Positions 41,711-50,226 are shown, counted from the stretch's first letter. The stretch: DNA of 64,000 bases from JACVRW01 sp034664085 (GCA_034664085.1 JAXDII010000026.1:1-64000); one strand, 5' to 3'. Numbers and translations: made by a program. Notes: a model not told the origin generated them from the sequence alone.

Positions 41711-43387
41711 TCAGCCCACCATGTCCCGGGCGGCCTGGCCGGCCGGGATCATCGGGTAGCAGTTCTCTTCCTTGGTCACGTGCACGTCAACCAGCACCGG
41801 GCCCTCCTCTGCGAGCGCGGAGCGGAAGGCGTCCTTGAGCTCGGACTTGTCGGTCACGCGCATGCCGGTCGCGCCGAAGGCCTCGGCCAGCTTGACCCAG
41901 TCCGGGCTGGCGCCCATCTCGACGGACGAGTAGCGCTTCTCCCAGAACAGCTCCTGCCACTGGCGCACCATGCCGAGGTAGCCGTTGTTCATCAGGAACA
42001 CCTTGACCGGGATCTGCTCGGTCACGCAGGTGGCGAGCTCCTGGACGTTCATGATCAGCGAGCCGTCGCCGGCGAGGCAGACGACGTCCTGATCGGGGCA
42101 GGCCACCTTGGCGCCCATCGCCGACGGCAGGCCGAAGCCCATCGTCCCGAGGCCACCGGAGTTGATCCACTGGCGCGGCCGCGTGAAGCCGTAGTACTGC
42201 GCGGCCCACATCTGGTGCTGGCCGACGTCGGAGGTGACGATCGCCTGGCCGCCGGTGGCCTCGAACATGGCCTCGACCATGAACTGGGGCTTGATCTCCG
42301 AGTCCTCGCTGTCGTCGTAGCGCAGCGGGTGCTTGTCCTGCCAGCCGCCGATGCGCTGCCACCAGCCATCGAGGCGCGACGCGTCCGCGGCCAGTGCCCG
42401 GTACTCAGCCGTCAGCTTGCGCAGGATGTTCTTCGCGTCGCCGACGATCGGGATGTGCGCCGGCACGTTCTTCGAGATCTCCGCCGGATCGACGTCGATG
42501 TGGATGAACTTGGCGCGCGGGGCGAACTCGGACAGCTTGCCCGTCACGCGGTCGTCGAAGCGAGCCCCGATCGCGACGATCAAGTCGGCCTCGTCCATCG
42601 CGTAGTTGGCGGTGCGGGTCCCGTGCATGCCGAGCATCCCGAGCCACTGGTCGCTGTCCGCCGGGAAGGCCCCGAGGCCCATCAGCGTGGTGGTCACCGG
42701 CAGCTTGTCTGAGAGGCAGAGCTCACGGAACTCGTGGGCCGCGTCGGCGTTGACGACGCCGCCGCCCCCGTAGATGACGGGGCGCCGCGAGTTGGCGAGC
42801 GCCTTCGCCGCCAGCCGGATCTGCTTGGCGTTCCCCTCGGTGGTGGGCTGATAGCCCGGCAGGTGCACCTTGGTGACCGGCTCGTAGGGGATGTCCGCAC
42901 GCGAGAGGTCCTGCGGCACGTCGACCAGCACGGGGCCGGGGCGGCCGCTCGAGGCGATGTGGAACGCCTCGTGGATCGCCTTCGGGATGTCGCGCGGGTC
43001 CTGGATCAGGATGGAGTGCTTGACGATCGGCATGGTGATGCCGGAGATGTCGGCCTCCTGGAAGCCGTCCGTGCCGATCAGGTCGGTGCGCACCTGGCCC
43101 GTGATGAACACGGTCGGCACGCTGTCCATCATCGCGTCGGCGATCGCCGTGACGAGGTTGGTGGCGCCGGGACCGCTCGTGGCGAGGGCCACGCCGACGC
43201 GCCCGCTGGCCTTGGCATACCCCTCGGCAGCGTGGCCGGCACCCTGCTCGTGACGGCACTGCACGTGCCGGATTCCGGCGTCGTAGAGCGCGTCGTAGGT
43301 CGGAAGGTTGGCGCCGCCCGGGATCCCGAATACGTGCTCGACACCCTCGGCCTTGAGGCACTCCATGATGGCGTCGACGGCTCGCAT
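41711..43387 (-). CDS. ilvB: Acetolactate synthase, large catalytic subunit
   Basis: Thiamine-diphosphate and FAD enzyme that makes acetolactate or acetohydroxybutyrate. 558 residues: HVFGIPGGANLPTYDAL, the activating Glu in CRHEQGAGHAAEGYA, TSGPGATNLVTAIADAMMDSVP, FQEADISGITMPIVKHS, and the C-terminal GDGSLIMNVQELAT plus NNGYLGMVRQWQELF. The ATG at 43387 has GGAAGGAG about 10 nt upstream; an in-frame GTG 33 bases earlier is less likely. Head of ilvB-ilvN-menF and possibly the MCE genes. Confidence 0.96.
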   Translation of the reverse strand: MRAVDAIMECLKAEGVEHVFGIPGGANLPTYDALYDAGIRHVQCRHEQGAGHAAEGYAKASGRVGVALATSGPGATNLVTAIADAMMDSVPTVFITGQVRTDLIGTDGFQEADISGITMPIVKHSILIQDPRDIPKAIHEAFHIASSGRPGPVLVDVPQDLSRADIPYEPVTKVHLPGYQPTTEGNAKQIRLAAKALANSRRPVIYGGGGVVNADAAHEFRELCLSDKLPVTTTLMGLGAFPADSDQWLGMLGMHGTRTANYAMDEADLIVAIGARFDDRVTGKLSEFAPRAKFIHIDVDPAEISKNVPAHIPIVGDAKNILRKLTAEYRALAADASRLDGWWQRIGGWQDKHPLRYDDSEDSEIKPQFMVEAMFEATGGQAIVTSDVGQHQMWAAQYYGFTRPRQWINSGGLGTMGFGLPSAMGAKVACPDQDVVCLAGDGSLIMNVQELATCVTEQIPVKVFLMNNGYLGMVRQWQELFWEKRYSSVEMGASPDWVKLAEAFGATGMRVTDKSELKDAFRSALAEEGPVLVDVHVTKEENCYPMIPAGQAARDMVG

Positions 43388-43476
43388 GACGGCTCCTGCT
43401 CCTTCCGAACGAGGATGCACGCAGCCGGCCCGGGTGGCCAGCGCGGGGAAATCCAGTCTACCAGCGGGTTTTTGCC

Positions 43477-43520
43477 GGCCGGGCGGGAATCAGCGGGGCG
43501 CCGGGGGCGCGGGCCCTTGC
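43477..43520 (+). repeat. Dispersed copy of the GGAATCAGCGGGG hairpin repeat
   Basis: GGCC, then GGGAATCAGCGGGG and a degenerate CCGGGGGCGCGGGCCC hairpin, matching the units at 8335-8550. It lies between ilvB and the zinc-ribbon gene. Its TCA supplies the TGA stop and its 3' part encodes the last residues (GPAPPAPR) of that protein. Confidence 0.7.
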
Positions 43521-43774
43521 TCAGCGGCGCTTGGCCAGTCCAGGTCCAGCCCGCACCCCGTGCACACCTGGTCGTGCAGCGGCACGACCTTGCCGCACCG
43601 CGGGCAGCTCCGGCGCGGCTCCCGGTGCTCGGTGCGGTAGAGGATCGCCGCCAGGGTGCCCAGCAGCGGCAGTACGGACCCGGCCAGGAACCAGATCCAG
43701 AAGGAGCTCCCCTTGAGCTTGCCGACCGCCCCGGCGGAGAGGCCGCAGAAGAACGCCAGGATGACGTAGTCCAC
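43490..43774 (-). CDS. Small membrane protein with C-terminal zinc ribbon
   Basis: 94 residues: two transmembrane helices (about 3-20 and 26-46) then a cytoplasmic zinc ribbon with CPRCGK and CTGCGL knuckles (about 57-76). Function unknown; such proteins occur widely in this group. The last eight or so residues are coded by the hairpin repeat. It starts 15 nt after the stop of the 57-residue membrane protein, so the two probably form a unit. Confidence 0.7.
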   Translation of the reverse strand: MDYVILAFFCGLSAGAVGKLKGSSFWIWFLAGSVLPLLGTLAAILYRTEHREPRRSCPRCGKVVPLHDQVCTGCGLDLDWPSAAEQGPAPPAPR

Positions 43775-43789
43775 GGTGGGTGGCGCGCC

Positions 43790-43963
43790 TCAGCGCAAGA
43801 CGCCGATCGCCCAGACCACCGCCACCACCGCTATCACGGCGACCACGATCCAGGCGACCGCGGCGACGAAGCCCAGCACGACCTTGAACAGGAGGTAGGC
43901 CGCCACCAGCAGCACCGCCACGGCGATGAGCTTGCGGCCAGCGTCCGAGGCCCTTTCTCTCAT
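43790..43963 (-). CDS. Small two-helix membrane protein (57 residues)
   Basis: Starts MRERASDAGRK and continues with two hydrophobic helices (about 13-30 and 34-54, the second IVVAVIAVVAVVWAIGV). Too short for usual gene calling. Support comes from a TAGACT -10 box ending 7 nt before the ATG, the strongly membrane-like composition, the third-position GC bias of its codons, and a co-oriented zinc-ribbon membrane gene 15 nt downstream. No function is suggested. Confidence 0.6.
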   Translation of the reverse strand: MRERASDAGRKLIAVAVLLVAAYLLFKVVLGFVAAVAWIVVAVIAVVAVVWAIGVLR

Positions 43964-43970
43964 GTGTCGA

Positions 43971-43976
43971 AGTCTA
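43971..43976 (-). promoter_or_regulatory. -10 box TAGACT of the 57-residue membrane protein
   Basis: Minus-strand TAGACT ends 7 nt before the ATG at 43963, the best-spaced leaderless arrangement in the window. Confidence 0.5.
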
Positions 43977-43985
43977 GGGTGCTGC

Positions 43986-44933
43986 CTACAGCAGCCGGGC
44001 GGGGCGCGTGGCGAGGTAGCGGTCGAGCCCGGGCAGCGGCACCGAGGACATCAGCCACCGCGGCCAGTGGACGCGGAAGCCGAGCCGGCGCAGCCGGTTC
44101 AGCAGCCACCACGTGTCGGTGGTGCAGAACAGCCCGAAGCTCTCGGGCTCCTGGGACTTCGCCACCCGGTCGAGTGCCGCGAGCACCACGGGGACGAGGT
44201 CCTGCGCCCTCTCCCCCACGGCCGGGCCGATGTCGCCGTCGCTGCTGACCCAGCAGAGGCCGGTCGCCTGCTGGCGCTCGACGTCGATCGTCGCGAGGCA
44301 GGTGCGCGTGCGGCCGAAGAACTCGTGCAGCAGCGGGCGCTCGTGGCCGACGGCGGGCGGCTCCAGCCGCTTCCACTCCGCGATCGCCCGCTCGGGCGTG
44401 AGCGCGTGCACCGCCGGTTCGGTGGAGTCGACCTCCTGCGAGCGGCGCTCGAGGTACTCCTCGCTGCGGTGGCGCAGGTGCCAGTGGCCGCCCACCGGCA
44501 TCACCCCGAACTGGGTGAAGAGGTTGAGGTCGTCGGGCGTGCCGAGCCCAAGCGCGACGCGGCCGAGGTCCGGGGTCGGGGACTCGGGCCAGCAGCGCTC
44601 GAGCAGCGCCCGGTCGATGCCGCTCCCGGCCCTCTCCGGCGCGACCCACAGGTCGGTCAGCTCGTCCATCGTCCCGAAGCGTGCGACGCGCGTGTAGCCG
44701 ACGATCTCGTCGCCGTCCTCGGCGATCACGAAGGCGCCGTCGGCCTGCGCGACGATGAACTCGAGCAGCGGCCGGTCGTGCCGCCACTGGGCCTCCAGGT
44801 CGGCCGGATCGCGCTCGTGGTCACGCGGCAGCAGCCCGTGCTCCTTCCGGAACGCCTCCAGGGTCGCCTCCTGGAACTCGAAGGTGGCGCGCAGGTCGCT
44901 CGCCCGGCCCTCGCGGAAGGACAGCACGCTCAC
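43986..44933 (-). CDS. GNAT-family N-acetyltransferase
   Basis: 315 residues. The N-terminal half is a GNAT fold (IAEDGDEIVGYTRVA, then DLWVAPERAGSGIDRALLERC in place of the acetyl-CoA loop). The C-terminal half (ATIDVERQQATGLCWVSSDGDIGPAV) looks like a second, more divergent GNAT copy. Substrate unknown. The GTG start overlaps the ndh stop (GTGA), so it is read with ndh. Confidence 0.78.
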   Translation of the reverse strand: MSVLSFREGRASDLRATFEFQEATLEAFRKEHGLLPRDHERDPADLEAQWRHDRPLLEFIVAQADGAFVIAEDGDEIVGYTRVARFGTMDELTDLWVAPERAGSGIDRALLERCWPESPTPDLGRVALGLGTPDDLNLFTQFGVMPVGGHWHLRHRSEEYLERRSQEVDSTEPAVHALTPERAIAEWKRLEPPAVGHERPLLHEFFGRTRTCLATIDVERQQATGLCWVSSDGDIGPAVGERAQDLVPVVLAALDRVAKSQEPESFGLFCTTDTWWLLNRLRRLGFRVHWPRWLMSSVPLPGLDRYLATRPARLL

Positions 44934-46240
44934 CGGGCCGCCGCCGTCTCTCGGACCTCGTCCTCGAGTGCCGACGGGTGGCCGAGCTGGCCCAGCTCGG
45001 CCGAGGCGCGGCCGAACATCAGCCCGACGGTCCAGTCCGCCGCCAGCCGCACCTGGCGCTCGAAGCCGGGCATCATCGCCAGGTGGTAGGTGCGCGCCGC
45101 GAACCAGGCGACGAACCCGCGCAGCCGCAGCCCGAGCACGGTCGCGACCGCCTTGCGCTGGCCCATGTCCACGAACACCCCGAGCGTGCGGTAGCGAAAC
45201 GGACGCGGCGGGCGGCCACCGAGGACCCCGGCGACGTTCTCCGCCACCCTCCGCCCCTGCCTGATCGCGTGCTGGCAGGTGGGGGGACTCGGCTCCCTGC
45301 GGTGCTTGGCGGGGTCCGGCACGGCGGCGGCGTCGCCGATCGCCCAGACGTTGTCGTGGCCGCGCACCCGCATCGTGTCGTCGACCTCGATCCGTCCGTG
45401 GGGTCCGAGTGGCAGGCCGAGCTCACGCACCACCGGCGCGGGCTTGACCCCCGCCGTCCAGCAGAGCAGGCGCGTGGGGATCATCTCGCCGGTCGACAGC
45501 GTGGCGGAGCGCCCGTCCGCCGACTGCAGCAGCGTGTTCGTGCGGATCTCCATGCCGCGGCCGCGCAGCTCGCGGGTCGCGAACTCGGCGAGGCTGGCGG
45601 GGATCTCGGGCATCACCCGGTCACGCGCCTCCACCAGCACGAAGCGCGTGCCGACGATGCGGCAGCGCGGGTAGCGGTCGATCACGTCCGCAACGTAGTC
45701 CTGCAGCTCGGCGATGCCCTCGAGCCCGGCGTAGCCCGCGCCCACGAACACGAACGTGAGGTACTCGCGGCGCATGTCGTCGTCGGGGAGCGACTCGGCG
45801 ATCTCGAGGTTGAGCAGCGTGCGGTTGCGCAGGGCGATCGCGTCCGCGAGCGTCTTGAAGCCGAGCGCGTGCTCCTTGAGGCCGGGCACGGGCAGCACGC
45901 GCGAGACCGACCCGAGCGTGACGATCAGCTGGTCGTAGCGCAGCGTGTCGTGGCGCCCGTCGACGGTGTCCACGTAGACCTCGCGGCGCGCCGGGTCCGC
46001 GCCCGTCACGCGCCCCAGCCGCAGGTCGGCCCACTCGAGCTCCTCGCGCAGCGGCACCACCACGTGGCGCGGCTCGAGCGAGCCGGCAGCGGCGCCCGGC
46101 AGCAGCGGCGTGTAGAGCAGGAAGTTGACGTCGGAGACCACCTGGATGCGTGCGCTGTGCCGCGGCAGGCGGCGCTCCAATCGGCGCGCCGCATACAGCC
46201 CGCCGAATCCCCCGCCGGCGATCACTACGTCGTACGCCAC
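44930..46240 (-). CDS. ndh: Type II NADH dehydrogenase (NADH:menaquinone oxidoreductase)
   Basis: Single-subunit, non-proton-pumping FAD enzyme that passes electrons from NADH to menaquinone. 436 residues: FAD motif VVIAGGGFGGLYAARRL (residues 5-21), NADH motif FVFVGAGYAGLEGIAEL, the VWAIGDAAAVPDP FAD segment, and a C-terminal GFVAWFAARTYHLAMMPGFERQVR amphipathic membrane anchor. The GTG at 46240 is chosen because a TAGCCT -10 box ends 8 nt upstream. Fits with the menaquinone pathway in this window. Confidence 0.88.
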   Translation of the reverse strand: MAYDVVIAGGGFGGLYAARRLERRLPRHSARIQVVSDVNFLLYTPLLPGAAAGSLEPRHVVVPLREELEWADLRLGRVTGADPARREVYVDTVDGRHDTLRYDQLIVTLGSVSRVLPVPGLKEHALGFKTLADAIALRNRTLLNLEIAESLPDDDMRREYLTFVFVGAGYAGLEGIAELQDYVADVIDRYPRCRIVGTRFVLVEARDRVMPEIPASLAEFATRELRGRGMEIRTNTLLQSADGRSATLSTGEMIPTRLLCWTAGVKPAPVVRELGLPLGPHGRIEVDDTMRVRGHDNVWAIGDAAAVPDPAKHRREPSPPTCQHAIRQGRRVAENVAGVLGGRPPRPFRYRTLGVFVDMGQRKAVATVLGLRLRGFVAWFAARTYHLAMMPGFERQVRLAADWTVGLMFGRASAELGQLGHPSALEDEVRETAAAR

Positions 46241-46248
46241 AGCCGCCG

Positions 46249-46254
46249 AGGCTA
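46249..46254 (-). promoter_or_regulatory. -10 box TAGCCT of ndh
   Basis: Minus-strand TAGCCT ends 8 nt before the ndh GTG and overlaps the stop codon of the upstream gene at 46252. Confidence 0.45.
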
Positions 46255-46908
46255 GCGCGACCGGGGCGAGGGCAGCCGTGCCGCGCGGCGCGCGTCGTCC
46301 AGGGCCGGGCGCATGCGCGCGGGCAGGCGCCGGCGCACCCGCCAGGGCGCGCCGGCGAAGGCGTGGTTGGCGACGGTCGCGAAGCCCTGCTCGTCCACGC
46401 GCAGGGCGAGCAGCAGATGGGCCACGCGGTCGGACGGCGGCAGGTCCGGCTCGGTGGCGCGCACACAGAAGCAGTGCACCCGCCGCCCGCCACCGACGAC
46501 CAGCAGCGCGCCGGCCTCGCCGACGACCCACACGCCCAGGCCGCCGGGCTCCAGCGCGAGCCCGGTGCGGCGCTGCAGCTCGCGCTCGTCGGCGCCGAGC
46601 AGGTCGCCGAGCAGTCCCTGCGCAACGGGCTCGGCCCGCTCGTTGCGCCTCCCCTGCGCCCGCGCCACCCGCGCGCCGCGGTGCGCGTACAGCTCGGGGA
46701 TGATCCAGGCGTGTGCCGCGGCCGCCAGCGCCACCGGCGCCAGCAGCGGCTCGAGCCACACCATCGCCGCCCCGGCGGCCAGGAACGGGACCGTGTAGAG
46801 CAGCGTCCACGCGTGCCAGAGGCGGGCCCTGCGCTCGAGCCAGCGCGCGTCGGTCCGGGCCCGCCAGGGGACGGAGGCGAGCTCGGGTAGCGCGTGTCCG
46901 GCGGCCAC
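46252..46908 (-). CDS. Hypothetical membrane protein
   Basis: 218 residues, no family recognised. Two adjacent hydrophobic segments (about 32-51 and 54-72) precede a basic AHRGARVARAQGRRNER stretch and a globular domain of about 140 residues with strands GLGVWVVGEAGALLVVGG and HCFCVRAT. It probably has a cytoplasmic C-terminal domain. The GTG at 46908 lies just upstream of the preceding stop at 46917 and is the first start that excludes frame-shifted sequence. It reads in the same direction as ndh and may share its regulation. Confidence 0.55.
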   Translation of the reverse strand: MAAGHALPELASVPWRARTDARWLERRARLWHAWTLLYTVPFLAAGAAMVWLEPLLAPVALAAAAHAWIIPELYAHRGARVARAQGRRNERAEPVAQGLLGDLLGADERELQRRTGLALEPGGLGVWVVGEAGALLVVGGGRRVHCFCVRATEPDLPPSDRVAHLLLALRVDEQGFATVANHAFAGAPWRVRRRLPARMRPALDDARRAARLPSPRSR

Positions 46909-46916
46909 CGTCTCGG

Positions 46917-47141
46917 CTAGCCGCCCGCGATCGGGCGCCGCATGATCACCAGTCCGGCCTCGCGCGGCAGGCCGCGCACGTGGGTCGCCTTGCCGGGGCC
47001 GTCGGGCACGGTGCCGATGTAGCCGAGCTCCTGCTGGGCGCGAAACTCGTCGGCCGCCGCGGCGAAGGCGAGGTCGTCGGCCGCGGTCCACTCAGCGAGC
47101 GTCGTGTGCCCTGTCCCGTCCATGCGGATCAGTCGCGCCAT
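46917..47141 (-). CDS. Small conserved-looking hypothetical protein
   Basis: 74 residues starting MARLIRMDGTGHTTLAEW, with no membrane segment. The clean Shine-Dalgarno AAGGAGGA about 7 nt before the ATG supports it as a real gene. Composition is acidic in the middle (TAADDLAFAAAADEF). No function recognised. It lies 8 nt upstream of the membrane protein gene and is divergent from the small basic protein at 47211. Confidence 0.6.
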   Translation of the reverse strand: MARLIRMDGTGHTTLAEWTAADDLAFAAAADEFRAQQELGYIGTVPDGPGKATHVRGLPREAGLVIMRRPIAGG

Positions 47142-47210
47142 GCCGGTCCTCCTTGGGTCCGAAGAGCTTCACCCGAGCATACGCCGCGGGCTTCTGGGTA
47201 CGCACAACCC

Positions 47211-47396
47211 ATGGCGAGCAGACAAAGAAGGAGCCCGGCTGGGCTGATCAACCAGGTCACGCACATGCTCGACCGCGGCGGGCGCCGCGGGCCGCGCGGC
47301 GGAGGCGGCGCGGCGGGCAAGGCGGCGAGCTTCGTGGCCGGGTTCCTCAGCGGCGGCGACTCGGGCCGCAACGGCCGCGGGCGGCGTCGGCGCTAG
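47211..47396 (+). CDS. Small basic glycine/arginine-rich protein
   Basis: 61 residues, MASRQRRSPAGLINQVTHML followed by a Gly/Arg-rich middle and the ending NGRGRRRR. Strongly basic, so nucleic-acid or membrane binding is possible, but no family is recognised. TACGCA ends 6 nt before the ATG and could be a weak -10. Its TAG stop shares a CTAG with the gatB stop on the other strand. The low-complexity composition leaves some doubt that it is coding. Confidence 0.45.
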   Translation: MASRQRRSPAGLINQVTHMLDRGGRRGPRGGGGAAGKAASFVAGFLSGGDSGRNGRGRRRR

Positions 47397-48832
47397 TCGC
47401 CGAGGCGCTCGCGGATCAGGCGCTGGACCTCGCCGCCGTCGGCGCGGCCCTTCGTCTCGCGCATCACGGCTCCGACCAGGGCACCGATCGCCTGGCCCTT
47501 GCCGGCGCGCATCTTCTCCACGGCGTCGGGGTTGTCGGCGATCGCCCGGTCGACGATGTCGCCCAGCTCGTCCTCCCCCGCCCTGCCCAGGCCCTGCGAC
47601 TCCACCACGGCGGCGGGGTCGCCGCCCTCGGCGATCAGCACCGCGAGCACCTCGCGGGCGGCGGACGCGGAGATCTCCTTGTCGGCGACCATCGCCACCA
47701 GCCGCGCGAGCACGGGCGGCTCGAGCTTCGTGGCGGCGGGGTCGGCGTCGCCGATGCTGGCGGTCAGCTCGTTGGTGACGAAGTTGGCGAGCCGGCGCGC
47801 ATGGGCGCCATCAGCGGCCAGAGCGGCCTCGTAGAAGTCCCCCAGCTCGGAGCGGAAGGCGAGCAGCTTCGCCGTGTCGGCGGGCAGCTCGAGCTCGCGC
47901 TCCAGCCGCTCCGCGCGCGCGGCAGGCAGCTCGGGCAGCGCCGTGCGCGCCCGCTCGACCATCTCCTCGGTGGGCGCGAGCGGCACCAGGTCGGGCTCGG
48001 GGAAGTAGCGGTAGTCGTGCGCCTCCTCCTTTGAGCGCAGCGACGTCAACGAGCCGGACTGCGGGTCGAAATGGAGCGTCTCCTGCTCGACGGTCCCGCC
48101 CTCGGCGAGGATGCGCTCCTGGCGGGCGATCTCGGCGTCGATCCCGCGCTCGAGGAAGCGGAACGAGTTCATGTTCTTGAGCTCGGTCTTGGTGCCGAAG
48201 GCGGCCTGCCCCTTCGGGCGGATCGACACGTTCGCGTCCATCCGCAGCGACCCCTCCTCCATGTTGACGTCGGACACGCCCATGCGCCGCAGGGTCGCCT
48301 GCAGCAGGCGGCCGAAGTCGGCGGCCTCGGCGGCCGAGCGCAGGTCCGGCTCGGTGACGATCTCCACGAGGGGGGTGCCGCAGCGGTTGAAGTCGACGAT
48401 GCTCCACTGCGCGCCGTGCAGCCGGCCCGAGCTGCCTCCATGCACGAGCTTGGCGGCGTCCTCCTCGAGGTGGACGCGGTGGATGCGCACCTCGCCGAGG
48501 CGGCCGCTCGTGCAGAGCGGGATGTCGTACTGGCTGATCTGGTACGCCTTCGGGCTGTCGGGATAGAAGTAGTTCTTGCGGTGGAAGATCGAGCGCGGCG
48601 CGATCTCGCAGCCGAGCGCCAGCCCGATCATCAGGCCGTAGTGGACGGCCTGCGCGTTCGTCACCGGCAGCACGCCCGGGTGCGCCAGGCAGACCGGGCA
48701 GGTGCGCGTGTTCGGCTCCTCGCCGAACGAGAGCTCGCAGCCGCAGAACATCTTCGTGCGCGTGGCGAGCTGCACATGGATCTCGATCCCGATCACCGGC
48801 TCGTACTGGCGCGTGGGCTCGGCCGCGCTCAC
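47393..48832 (-). CDS. gatB: Asp/Glu-tRNA(Asn/Gln) amidotransferase subunit B
   Basis: tRNA-binding kinase subunit that phosphorylates the mischarged residue before amidation. 479 residues: PVIGIEIHVQL, zinc-ribbon cysteines in FCGCELSF and TCPVCLAHPG, FHRKNYFYPDSPKAYQISQYD, DFNRCGTPLVEIVTEPD, and a C-terminal YqeY-like tail domain. GTG start overlaps the gatA stop (GTGA). Confidence 0.96.
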   Translation of the reverse strand: MSAAEPTRQYEPVIGIEIHVQLATRTKMFCGCELSFGEEPNTRTCPVCLAHPGVLPVTNAQAVHYGLMIGLALGCEIAPRSIFHRKNYFYPDSPKAYQISQYDIPLCTSGRLGEVRIHRVHLEEDAAKLVHGGSSGRLHGAQWSIVDFNRCGTPLVEIVTEPDLRSAAEAADFGRLLQATLRRMGVSDVNMEEGSLRMDANVSIRPKGQAAFGTKTELKNMNSFRFLERGIDAEIARQERILAEGGTVEQETLHFDPQSGSLTSLRSKEEAHDYRYFPEPDLVPLAPTEEMVERARTALPELPAARAERLERELELPADTAKLLAFRSELGDFYEAALAADGAHARRLANFVTNELTASIGDADPAATKLEPPVLARLVAMVADKEISASAAREVLAVLIAEGGDPAAVVESQGLGRAGEDELGDIVDRAIADNPDAVEKMRAGKGQAIGALVGAVMRETKGRADGGEVQRLIRERLGD

Positions 48833-50226
48833 GGGACAGGCACCCCCTCGAACCCGATCGCCTGCTCGAGCGCGTAGGCGGCGTCGAGGATGCGGCTCTC
48901 CGAGAAGGCGGGGCCGGCGATCTGGAAGCCGACCGGCAGGCCGTCGGACAGCCCGCACGGGATCGACACCGCCGGGATGCCCGCCAGCGGCATGGGCACG
49001 GTGAAGTAGTCGGACAGGTACATCGCCAGCGGGTCGGCGGTGCGCTCGCCCAGCTCGAAGGCCACCGTCGGGGAGGTGGGCGTCACGACGAAGTCGACCT
49101 GCTCGAAGGCCGCCTCGAAGTCGCGCGCGATCTTCGTGCGGACCTTCTGAGCGGTGCCGTAGTAGGCCTCGTAGTAGCCGGACGAGAGCGCGTAGGTGCC
49201 GATCATGATGCGCCGCTTGACCTCGGCGCCGAAGCCCTCCGCACGCGTCTGCTCGTACATGCTGAGCAGGTCCTCGTACTGCTCGGTCCGGTGCCCGTAG
49301 CGGACGCCGTCGTAGCGGCCGAGGTTGGCGCTGGCCTCGGCGGGCGCGATCACGTAGTAGGCCGAGATGCCGTGCCCGGCGGTGGGCAGCTCGATCTCCT
49401 GCACGTGGCCGCCGAGCTCCTCGATGCGGCCGAGCGTGCGGCGGCACACCTCCGCCACCCCGGGGTCGAGGCCCTCCTCGTCGAGGCCCCATGAGCCGAA
49501 GCGCAGGCCGTCGAGCCGCTCGGCGCTGGGGAGATCGACCGGCTCGGGCAGCCCGAGCGAGGTGGAGTCGCAGGGGTCCCTGCCCTCGAGCGCGCGCAGC
49601 ATCAGCGCCGCGTCCGTGACGTCGCGGGTGAGCGGCCCGCACTGGTCCAGCGAGGACGCGAAGGCGATCATCCCGTAGCGGCTCACCGCTCCGTAGGTGG
49701 GCTTGAGGCCGACGATGCCGCACAGCGAGGCGGGCTGGCGAATCGAGCCGCCGGTGTCGGTGCCGATCGCCCACGGGGCCGTGCCGGCGGCGACGGCGGC
49801 CGCGCTGCCCCCGCTGGAGCCGCCCGGAACGCGGGCGCGGTCCCACGGGTTCTGGACGGGGCCAAAGCCCGAGTTCTCGTTCGACGACCCCATCGCGAAC
49901 TCGTCCTGGTTGGTCTTGCCCAGCACGGCGGCGCCGGCCTCCTGCAGGTTGCGCACGCTGGTGGCCGTGTAGACGGGCCGGTAGCCCTCCAGGATGCGCG
50001 ACCCCGCCGAGCTGGGCACCCCCTCCACGCAGAACAGGTCCTTGACGGCCACCGGCGGCAGGGTGCCGGGGTCCGGCGGCGTCTCCTCGGCCACCCACAG
50101 GTAGGCGCCCAGGTCGTCTCCGGCGGCGCGGTCGCGCCAGAACTCGAACACCTCGGCGCTCGAGACCTCGCCGGAGCTGATCAGCTCCGCCTGCGCAGCG
50201 GCCGTGAGGCCGAGCAGGCCGCTCAC
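48829..50226 (-). CDS. gatA: Asp/Glu-tRNA(Asn/Gln) amidotransferase subunit A
   Basis: Glutaminase subunit of the GatCAB complex. 465 residues of the amidase-signature family: catalytic lysine in PVAVKDLFCVEGV, the Ser-rich GGSSGGSAAAVAAG with the cis-Ser, and GTDTGGSIRQPASLCG containing the nucleophilic Ser. GTG start overlaps the gatC stop (GTGA). Its presence implies that Gln-tRNA or Asn-tRNA is made indirectly in this organism. Confidence 0.96.
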   Translation of the reverse strand: MSGLLGLTAAAQAELISSGEVSSAEVFEFWRDRAAGDDLGAYLWVAEETPPDPGTLPPVAVKDLFCVEGVPSSAGSRILEGYRPVYTATSVRNLQEAGAAVLGKTNQDEFAMGSSNENSGFGPVQNPWDRARVPGGSSGGSAAAVAAGTAPWAIGTDTGGSIRQPASLCGIVGLKPTYGAVSRYGMIAFASSLDQCGPLTRDVTDAALMLRALEGRDPCDSTSLGLPEPVDLPSAERLDGLRFGSWGLDEEGLDPGVAEVCRRTLGRIEELGGHVQEIELPTAGHGISAYYVIAPAEASANLGRYDGVRYGHRTEQYEDLLSMYEQTRAEGFGAEVKRRIMIGTYALSSGYYEAYYGTAQKVRTKIARDFEAAFEQVDFVVTPTSPTVAFELGERTADPLAMYLSDYFTVPMPLAGIPAVSIPCGLSDGLPVGFQIAGPAFSESRILDAAYALEQAIGFEGVPVP

